64,000 bases of DNA from Populus alba (taxonomy: Eukaryota; Streptophyta; Magnoliopsida; Malpighiales; Salicaceae), in contig NC_133284.1 in the NCBI RefSeq assembly GCF_005239225.2, forward strand, positions 32,660,339 to 32,724,338. The letters are read 5' to 3'. The notes under the pieces are model-generated. The model saw nothing but the letters and a program-made list of their open reading frames with translations. It made no database searches and was not told the origin of the DNA. Positions 51,668-60,285 of the stretch are shown one piece after another; position 1 is the stretch's first letter, and each line of letters begins with the position of its first letter. The position numbers were made by a program, and so were the translations under genes.

Positions 51668-53165
51668 TCAATGAAGCTGTCACACAAGAAAAATGGATAA
51701 AAACAATGGATGGAGAAATACATGCAATTGAGAAAAATGATACATGGAAGCTAACTAATCTATCAGAAAACAAGAAAGCAATAGGTGTCAAATGGGTCTA
51801 TAAAACAAAGAAGAATACAAAAGGTGTAGTCTAAAGATATAAAGCAAGATTAGTGACAAAAGACTACAAATAGAGAGAAGGCATTGACTATGGAGAAGTA
51901 TTTGCTCTTGTAACCCGGCTAGAGACAATCAGACTAATGATCTCACTAGTTGCACAACATAGATAGAAGATCTATCAACTCGATGTGAAGTCAACATTTC
52001 TGAATGGCTTTCTAGAAGAAGAGATCTTTATTGAATAACCATTTGGATATGTTAAAGTCGATAATAAAGGCAAAGTATACAAGTTAAAGAAAGCCCTCTA
52101 AGGTTTGAAGCAAGCTCTACGTGCTTGGAATACCAGAATTGACAGGTATTTTCAAGAAAATGAATTTGAAAAATGTCCATATGAACATGCAATGTATGTG
52201 AGAAAAGAAGTTGATGGAAGCACACTATTTGCATGCCTACATGTTGATGACTTGATATTTACCAACAACAATCCTACCATGTTTGAAAACTTCAAGAAAA
52301 GCATGGTATAAGAATATGAGATAACAGATATTGGTTTAATGGTAACATTTTCTTGGCTTATAAATGACGCAAAAAGAAGAAAGGGATTTTTGTATCCCAA
52401 AGTAGTTACGCCAAATATATTCTTGAAAAGTTCAAGATGGAAAGCTGCAATCATGTATCAACTCTAGTTGAAAATGGAGTGGAATTGAGGAAGAGTAAAG
52501 TAGGAAATGTTGATCCAACCTACTTTAAAAGCTTAGTATGAAGCTTGAGGTACTTGATATGTACTAGACTAGATATACTTTATGGAGTAGGACTTATCAA
52601 CTAAGAGAATACTTCGCTACATCAAAGGAACAATAAATGAAGGTATGTTCTATACTTCAAGTAAAAACTTCAATCTTGTTGGCTACTCAAATAGTGATTA
52701 GGGTAGAGATCTAGATGAAATGAAAAGTATAACATGATTTTCTTTTTTTATAGGAGATACATCTTTCACATGGTCATCCAAGAAGCAATCGATAGTGACA
52801 TTATCAAGTTGTGAAGCTGAGTATGTTGTTGCTAACTCAGTTGTATGCCATTTAATATGATTAAGGAATATGCTGAAGCATTTGGGATTTCCTCAAGAAA
52901 ATCCTACAAAGATTTACGTTGATAATTGATCAGCGATAGTATTAGCAAAGAACCCAGTGTATCATGAAAGAAGTAAACACATCAATACACGTCATCACTT
53001 TATCCGATAGCATGTGAAGAACAAAGAAGTTGAACTGATATCTTGCAAAACAAATAATCAAGTTGAAGATATCTTTACAAAGTCATTAAAGATAGAGACA
53101 TTTATCATATTGAAGTTTATGCTAGCTTGGCATGAAATCTCTCGATTGAGTTTAAAGGAGAGATT
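51668..53165 (+). pseudogene. Copia reverse transcriptase-RNase H fragment, right arm of the inverted pair
   Basis: Plus-strand pieces mirror the left arm. They include FNEAVTQEKWIKTMDGEIHAIEK-type sequence at about 51,665-51,740, LKQALRAWNTRID, FACLHVDDLIFTNNNPTMF (HVDD instead of YVDD) at about 52,105-52,300, and RNase H TLSSCEAEYVVAN, SAIVLAKNP and RSKHINTRHHFIR at 52,790-53,010. Many stops occur. The arm lacks gag, protease and integrase. Confidence 0.85.
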
Positions 53166-53477
53166 TATTGTAGTAAACTCAATCTAGAAGGTCAAGGAAG
53201 GCAACCACCAACTGTAGTCGTCAACTGCCTTCACACTACCACTAACCATTTGTGTTCACACTTGAAATCTGATTTTTTATATTTTCAATTTGTATATAAA
53301 TAGGTAACTAAGTTTATGCTACTGTAAGTGAGAAATATAAGAGAGAAACACTAGAAAAAAAAAAAGGTGTTTGAGAGTTTAATAGTAGATGTAAGCTTTT
53401 TGCTTATAAAATAAAACAATGTGTTTTATCCCATCTGAGTGTTTCAAAGCCACCACCAGTGGCCTCTCCCGCCAACA
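53166..53477 (+). repeat. Copia LTR, right end of the inverted pair
   Basis: The 312-bp block ends CTCCCGCCAACA. Its first dinucleotide is TA where the left copy has TG, so the terminus is mutated. It is inverted relative to 49471-49798. Confidence 0.8.
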
Positions 53478-53588
53478 CTTAGTATAAAACAAATGTAGAG
53501 TTCATCAATACAAACTCAACAATGCAAAAATCAGCTTGATCGGAGCAAAATATTGCCCACACGTGTCGCCTGAAAGTCTGGTATTGTA

Positions 53589-54026
53589 TGTAGCAAATTG
53601 TCAACATTTGCAATTGTCAACATTTTCTCAACCACCCTCTCCTTTACTCAACCACTATCAACCACTCTCTCCTTGCTTTTTTGACCACCATCACTTCCCA
53701 CCTAGCTGCCAAGGCTCTCCTATAAAGACAGAGACGAGAGAGTGCAGAGAAGGGAAGAAGAGAGGAAGTGTGTCAAGTGCAGAGAAGAAAATAATGCAAC
53801 TGTGAAAGTGAGAGTGAGTGAAAAATACAGATTTGAGAGAAACATCGAGTGTAGAGTGAAACACTGGGTTTTGTGGGATTGTATTGGGGTTGAGTTGAGT
53901 GTTTGTATTATTCCTCCAATAATATACAATCTGTTGCCTCCGTGGACGTACCCGGTTTTGGGGAACCACGTAAATCTGTTGTTTGTGTTTTATTTTGTGT
54001 TTGCTTTCGATCCAGTATGCACAACA
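53589..54026 (+). repeat. 5' LTR of the young Copia element
   Basis: TATAAAG at 53721-53727 is the likely promoter TATA box, so U3 is only about 130 bp. The repeated CTCAACCAC(C/T) and CTCTCC words upstream are candidate U3 elements. Confidence 0.93.
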
Positions 54027-54028
54027 AA

Positions 54029-54041
54029 TTGGTATCAGAGC
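54029..54041 (+). other. Primer-binding site (initiator tRNA-Met)
   Basis: TTGGTATCAGAGC, starting 2 nt after the 5' LTR, is the common plant Copia PBS. Confidence 0.9.
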
Positions 54042-54316
54042 GTTTGGGAAGCTAGAACACTGAAAAAAACACGTTTTTCAGCTCTCGGTTCGAAGTTGCA
54101 GAATTTTCAAAGTTCTCAGATCTTGATTTTGACCAGCTGCGGAGATTCCTCTCGTCGATACGAATCTGGCAATATAAATATCATCGAAATCGGAGTTAAA
54201 ACGAGCCCTGTAAAGCTCGCCGAAGTTTCGCCGGAAATCTGCCGGAAAAACCAGACTGCCGGAATTCTTGCCTGAGAAGACTGCCACGTCATCCGCCACG
54301 TCACCAAACAGTGACA

Positions 54317-54499
54317 GAATATTCTCTTGATAGAATGAGAATATTCCGCTAACAGAGACAGAATATTCCTTTGGCAGTGACAGAATATTCTCTTGACAGA
54401 ATGAGCATATTCCTTTAACAAAGACAGAATATTCTCTTGGCAGTGACAGAATATTCCCTTGGCTTTGACAGAATATTCTTTATCAGAGATAGAAGATTC
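54317..54499. promoter_or_regulatory. 22-bp-period array of GAATATTC palindromes (heat-shock-element cores)
   Basis: GAATATTC occurs at 54317, 54339, 54361, 54383, 54427, 54449 and 54471, each exactly 22 bp apart except for the slot at 54405, which holds GCATATTC (one change). A ninth unit, GAAGATTC, sits at 54492. Each is a perfect or near-perfect GAAnnTTC heat-shock-factor core. The array lies in the untranslated leader between the PBS and the gag start. Confidence 0.85.
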
Positions 54500-54726
54500 C
54501 TTTCCTGAGTCAACTTGGTCAGATTGGTTTTTTGGCCAACTCAGTGATTTTGTAGCCTGTTTTTGGCCGAGTCAAGCTTGTTCCTAGCATTTTCAACCGT
54601 TCCGGACGCAACCGTGGTGTCCGTTTTGTGAAACAGCACACGAAAGTTACTGTTTTGGCTCTTTTGAGCATAAAAGTGCGTGTTTTAACAATTTCGGGAG
54701 TCCATTTGTAATCCAAAGGCGTCATA

Positions 54727-57700
54727 ATGGCTGATGTTCCAGAAGAAAAATCAGCGGGGAATGCTAGTATACCTCCACAATACATCCCGATATCTGAATA
54801 CCAAATTTTGAGGTGGAGAAGTTTGACGGAAAGGTAATTTTGGCATGTGGAAATGTGAAGTTATGGATATGCTTGTCCAAATGAATTTGGATTTTCACTC
54901 TAGAAGATAAACCGAAGGATTTGGATGAGAAAAGCTGGAGAGGATAAATCGGTTAGCTTGCAGTTCTATCCGACTTTGTCTTGTTAAGGATCAGAAGTAC
55001 GCCTTTTCAGAACAAAACTCTGCAAAGGAATTATGGTAAGCACTGAAGGACAAGTTTATGAAGAAGAGTATAGAGAATCGTCTCTACTTGAAGAAAAGGA
55101 TCTTCCGTTTTCAGCATAAGAAAGTACTTCCATGAATGAGCATCTGAATGATTTCAATAAAATGATAGCTGATTTGAAGAATTTAGATGTGGAAATTGAT
55201 GATGAAGATAAAGCTCTGCTGTTATTAAATTCACTGTCTGACACATATGAACATCTCGTCACCACTTTTTACTGTATGGTAAAGAAAAAGATTAAATTCA
55301 TTGATTGTGTCCAATGCTTTGGTGAATAATGAGTACCGGAAGAAGGACCAGATTGTTCACAAGGAGTCAACGTCAGAAGCATTGACAGTTAGAGGCAGAA
55401 CAAACCCTAGAAGATTTCGAGGGCGAGGGAGATCTCGCTCAAAATCTAGAGGAGAATCATCAAACAGGCCGATATCTTGCAAAAGATGAGTGTGCCTTTT
55501 GTCACAAAAAAGGGCACTGGAAGAAAGATTGTCCAATCAAGGGCAATAAGGAAAAAGATGAACCAACTGTGAACGTTGCACGAGAAGAAGATGAACGAGA
55601 CTCTGCATTCATGGTCTCATCACCAGAAAAAACATTATGGTGAATGGATTCTTAATTCTGCATGTTCTTATCACATGTCCCCTAACAAGCACTTATTCTC
55701 GAGACTTGAGGAGTTCGATGGAGGAGTTGTGTTTATGGGCAATAATAATGTTTCTGAGGTCAAAGGATTGGGACTATCCATCTGAAGATGCATAATGGGG
55801 TAGTCAAGACACTAACAGAGGTACGGTATGTACCTGACTTGAAGAAAAATCTCTTCTCACTTGGAGTCCTTGAATCCAGTGGTTATAAGATTATCATGGC
55901 ATGGTGGAATCCTAAAAGCAATCCGTGGTGCATTAGTTGTCTTAAGAGGCACGAGGATAGGAAACATATATTTCCTAGATGGATCTACTGTTACTGGATA
56001 TAGCAGCTGTTTCCAAAAAGCTTAGAAGATGCTGAAGCAGATAATTTCCAGACTTTGGCACATGCGCTTTAGGGCATGCTGGTGAAAAGGCTTTGCAAGG
56101 ACTAGTCAAGCAAGGTCTATTAAAAGGCGCCAAGACTGGGAAGCATGGGTTCTGTGAGCATTGTGTTCTTGGAAAACAGACAAGGGTCAAGTTTGGCACT
56201 GCAGTACACAAAACACAAAAGGGATTCTAGATTATGTTCACACAGATGTATGGGGACCTTCAAAGAATGAATCTATTGGAGGTAATCGTTGGTTTGTTAC
56301 TTTTATTTGATGATTTCTCAAGACGAGTATGGGTGTACATGATGAAACACAAGGATGAGGTCCTTGGTATCTTTCTGAAATGGAAGAAAATGGTGGAGAC
56401 TCAAACGGGAAAGAGAGTTAAGACTCTTCGGTCAGATAATGGTGGTGAGTTACACTTCAGATCCTTTCTTTGAAGTTTGCCAGGATGAAGGGATCAAGCG
56501 ACATTTTACTGTGCGCAAAACACCACAACAAAATGGAGTAGCAGAACGCATGAACCGCACACTGGTGGAGAAAGTCCGATGTATGCTATCACATTCGGAC
56601 TAAGCAAAGTGTTCTGGGGTGAGGCATTTAAGCTATGCTCGGGCATATTGTAAATCGGTTACCTTCAGCAGCATTAAATGGAAGAAACCCCCTTGGAGGT
56701 ATGGTCAGGCTCTCCTGCAAATGATTATGACTCTATGCGTATATTTGGTTGCTCAGCATATTATCATATTACTGAGTCCAAGCTAGATCCTAGAGCCAAG
56801 AAAGCTATATTTTTGGCTTTAGTGGAGGAGTAAAAGGTTACAGACTCTGGTGTTCTGAATCAAAGAAAGTGATTTTGAGTAGAGATGTCACTTTTGATGA
56901 GTCTAGCATGTTACAGCAGGAGAAATCACAGGAGAAGGAAAAACAGTCTGGTGATGCACACAACAGGTGGAGTTGGAGACTTCAATCATCCCTATAAAGA
57001 CTGTTCAGACAATCCCTACTGAAGGAGATTCAGATGAAAGTTCAGATGAAGAGGATGCAACAACTCCAGCAACCACACAACAAGAATCCATTGCAATGAG
57101 TAAACCAAAAAGAGTTATCAAGAAACCTGCTCGGTATTGTGACATGGTGGCTTATGCACTTCCAGTGATTGATGATGGAATCCCCTACACCTACAAAAAA
57201 AGCAGTACAGAGTGTAAGAAAGTGCAAAATGGAAAGAGGCAATGGATGAAGAGATGAAATCTCTCCACAAGAAATCAGACTTGGGATTTGGTACAACTAC
57301 CTAAGGAAAAGAAGACAATTGGTTGCAAGTGGTATATGCCAAGAAGGAAGGTAATCCTGGAAAAGACAACATCCGATTCAAAGCAAGATTGGTAGCAAAA
57401 GGCTATGCTCAGAAGGAGGGGATCGATTATAATGAGGTATTCTCTCCAGTTGTTAAGCATTCATCAATTCGTATTTTGCTAGCCTTAGTTGCACAATTTG
57501 ATCTGGAGTTAGCCCAACTTGATGTGAAAACTGCCTTCCTACATGGAGATTTGGAAGAGGAAATTTACATGTCTCAGCCAGATGGTTTTAAAGTCACTGG
57601 GAAAGAGAATTGGGCTTGTAAACTGAAGAAGTCATTGTATGGCTTGAAACAATCTCCTCGCCAGTGGTATAAGCGATTTGATAAGTTCATGACAGAACAT

Positions 57701-58865
57701 GGATACACACGGAGTCAGTTTGACAACTGTGTATATTTTCGCAGACTTCTTGATGGTTCTTTCATCTATTTGCTCTTATATGTGGATGATATGTTGATTG
57801 CATCAAAGAGCAAGGTGGAGATTGATAGACTGAAAGCTCAATTGAGAACTGAGTTTGAAATGAAGGACCTTGGAGAAGCTAAGAAGATTCTTGGCATGGA
57901 GATTCAGAGAGACAGAAGAAAAGGCACAGTCTGTTTGACACAGACCCAATACTTGAAGAAAATTCTACAGAGATTTGGGGATAGATGGTAAGACCAAGCC
58001 GGTAAGCACACCTTTAGCTCCTCATTTTAAGCTAAGTGCTTCAATGTCTCCACGCACAGAGGAAAGAGCGCAAAACATATGGCTCAAATTCCCGTATGCA
58101 AATGCAGTTGGTGCATTAATGTATGCAATGTTTGACGAGACCAGATATTTCACATGCTGTCAGTATGGTGAGCAGGTATATTGCCATGATCCGGGAAAGG
58201 GTCACTGGCAGGCAGTTAAGTGGATTCTACGTACATTCATGGGCACAACTGATATTGGTTTGAAGTTTGAGAGGGATGATAGACTCGAACAAAATTTAGT
58301 TGTTATGTGGATTCGATTATGCTGGTGACTTAGAACAAGCGTTCGTTCCACAACAGGCTATGTGTGTTTACACTTGCTAAAGGGCCTGTAAGTTGGAGGT
58401 CAACTTTACAATCAACAGTAGCTTGTCAACAACTGAGGCAGAGTACATGGCAATAACAGAAAGCTTTCAAGGAAGCTATTTGGTTACATGGGTTGATTGA
58501 AGATTTGGGAATTGTTTCAAGAGCACGTGGATGTCCATTGTGATAGTCAAAGTGCTATTTGTCTTGCAAAGAATCAGGTTAATCATCATTCCCGCACCAA
58601 AGCACATCGATGTTCGATTTCATTTTGTTCGGAGAAAATTGTGGATGAAGGGGATATTCTGCTACAGAAGATTGGTACCCAGAATATCCAGCTGACATGC
58701 TCACAAAATGTGTCTCAGGGATCAAGTTCCAACATTGTTTGGACTTGGTCAACATCTCTCGGTGTTGAGCACCTTCAGGGTGCAGCGCCATATGGCGCAA
58801 TGGAGGCGGCATTGATTAATCACGAGGATTGGATGGAAAAATCTTGCCAAGGTGGAGATTTGTAG
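54727..58865 (+). pseudogene. Copia gag-pol polyprotein, interrupted by many frameshifts
   Basis: The ATG at 54727 opens MADVPEEKSAGNASIPP. Gag continues in shifted frames (ELWKALKDKFMKK, NEHLNDFNKMIADL) to a zinc knuckle CAFCHKKGHWKKDC (CX2CX4HX4C) at 55491-55532. The protease region reads WILNSACSYHM at about 55648, with Asn where the catalytic Asp is expected. Integrase pieces follow (GHAGEKALQGLVKQG, FDDFSRRVWVYM, LRSDNGGE, TPQQNGVAERMNRTL). RT is open at 57323-57991 (QLDVKTAFLHGDLEEEIYM, SLYGLKQSPRQWYKRF, YVDD at 57779-57790). RNase H (STEAEYMA, HCDSQSAICLAKN) ends at a stop at 58863-58865 in the 3' LTR. At least eight frame breaks, mostly single-base, mean no full polyprotein. The Copia lineage is probably Tork/Tnt1-like. 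Confidence 0.9.
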
Positions 58866-59301
58866 CAAAATTGTCAACATTTGCAATTGTTCAACATTTT
58901 TCTCAACCACCCTCTCCTTTACTCAACCACTATCAACCACTCTCTCCTTGCTTTTTTGACCACCATCACTTCCCACCTAGCTGCCAAGGCTCTCCTATAA
59001 AGACAGAGACGAGAGAGTGCAGAGAAGGGAAGAAGAGAGGAAGTGTGTCAAGTGCAGAGAAGAAAATAATGCAACTGTGAAAGTGAGAGTGAGTGAAAAA
59101 TACAGATTTGAGAGAAACATCGAGTGTAGAGTGAAACACTGGGTTTTGTGGGATTGTATTGGGGTTGAGTTGAGTGTTTGTATTATTCCTCCAATAATAT
59201 ACAATCTGTTGCCTCCGTGGACGTACCCGGTTTTGAGGAACCACGTAAATCTGTTGTTTGTGTTTTATTTTGTGTTTGCTTTCGATCCAGTATGCACAAC
59301 A
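58861..59301 (+). repeat. 3' LTR of the young Copia element
   Basis: Nearly identical to the 5' LTR, with GAGGAACC in place of GGGGAACC and three extra bases in short homopolymers. TATAAAG lies at 58996-59002. Confidence 0.93.
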
Positions 59302-59306
59302 TTGTA

Positions 59307-59463
59307 GCCCATGCATATGACGCGCCCAAAGAAAGAAGATGACTGAGCCACACGCGCACCATATTTAAGCCACGCCGAGCCCGTCTAAGTGAAGCCACAA
59401 GTCGTGTCGTCCAGCTGTTAGCCAAAGAATATTCTGGTTCAGCCCCAGCAGGTGCATCAATGA
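59307..59463. other. Non-UGT sequence between the Copia element and the resumed UGT pseudogene
   Basis: Together with 53478-53588 this makes 268 bp of continuous pre-insertion sequence that is neither UGT nor recognisable Copia. It is more GC-rich than its surroundings. Its origin is unknown. Confidence 0.5.
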
Positions 59464-59781
59464 GGGTAGCTTGTAGAGAAGCTTTCGGCTAAAAGGGAGT
59501 TGCGGAGAAAAGGAGATAGTAGTGTCATGGTGTAACCAATTGAAGGTCTTGTGCCATTCTTCTGTAGGGGGATTCTGGACACATTGTGGGTGGAATTCGA
59601 CTCTTGAGGCTGTTTTTTCAGCGACACCAATGGTTGCTTTTCCTTTATTTTTCAATCAGGATCCCAATAGTATGCAGATAGTTGAAAACTGGATAATTCG
59701 TTGGCAAATGAAGAAATATGAAGGGCCTAAACATTTGGTTAAAGGAGAGAAAATTACAGCAATCTTGGTTTCTCACGTATA
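59464..59781 (+). pseudogene. UGT87A pseudogene C, right part (PSPG-containing fragment)
   Basis: It starts with a 33-bp segment also found at the end of the left part (49438-49470, two mismatches). It continues SWCNQLKVLCHSS, GGFWTHCGWNSTLEAVFS, FPLFFNQDPNS and MKKYEGPKHLVKGEKI, then stops at 59779-59781. PSPG remnants are clear, but the box ends NQ instead of DQ, and about 60-70 C-terminal codons are missing. It may be the continuation of the left part, displaced by 10 kb of insertions, or the remains of another tandem copy. Confidence 0.85.
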
Positions 59782-60285
59782 AGCGAAACTTCAGACCAAA
59801 TTCTTGTGTTAATTTAAAATCAATGCTTGCAAAATCTCTCTGTATTGTGGCCTGTAAACTGCCAAAACAAATATGGTGAAGACCTCGAAGACCCAAGAAA
59901 CTGACACGATAACATCTGAGAGAAGCACTTTTCCCGATTGTGGTCATCTTTTTGAAAAAGTAGCAAGAAGTTAAAAAGAAAGGAAAAAAAAATAAAGAAG
60001 AATGAAGACGGGGGAAGGATTGCTTTTAAAAAAGATTAGGGTACCATTTTTTTTAACCCTTTAGCAGCCAGAAAAAGAAGGATAAGAACAAAATTTTCCA
60101 ACTCATGATTCCAGATTTCCACACAAGTAGCTATATTTTCTATAGCTAATAGCTTTTTAATTCTTCAAATCTTATCTCAGCAATTTTTGGAAGTAAGTTC
60201 TTGTTGACCTTGCAACTTTTCTCCAGAGAACTAAAAAGTGCATCAGGAGCACAATAACTTAACAATCTTTCTACTTTCATCAGAC
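59782..60285. other. Upstream region of UGT87A gene D
   Basis: I see nothing recognisable beyond an A-rich tract (59,970-60,000). It presumably contains the gene D promoter. There is no clear TATA box at the expected distance. Confidence 0.4.

Larger units (their letters stand above)
53584..59306 (+). mobile_element. Full-length young Copia (Ty1-type) retrotransposon with 5-bp target duplication
   Basis: The 5' LTR is 53589-54026 (438 bp) and the 3' LTR is 58861-59301 (441 bp). Both begin TGTAGCAAA and end CACAACA, and TTGTA is duplicated at 53584-53588 and 59302-59306. Directly after the 5' LTR, TTGGTATCAGAGC (54029-54041) is a primer-binding site for initiator tRNA-Met. A purine tract (AAGGTGGAGAT) precedes the 3' LTR. 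By eye the LTRs differ by one substitution and three single-base homopolymer indels, so the insertion is recent. Domain order gag, protease, integrase, RT, RNase H is Copia. It lies inside UGT pseudogene C, about 100 bp from the older inverted Copia pair. Confidence 0.95.

Noticed and set aside
53691..53969. Open frames within the Copia LTRs, repeated at 58,966-59,316
   Set aside because: They occur identically in both LTRs. LTRs are non-coding and the frames have no family motif.
54116..54421. Minus-strand 101-codon frame with repeated HSVKRIFCHC-like peptides
   Set aside because: The peptide periodicity simply reflects the 22-bp DNA array in the Copia leader. There is no independent evidence of coding.
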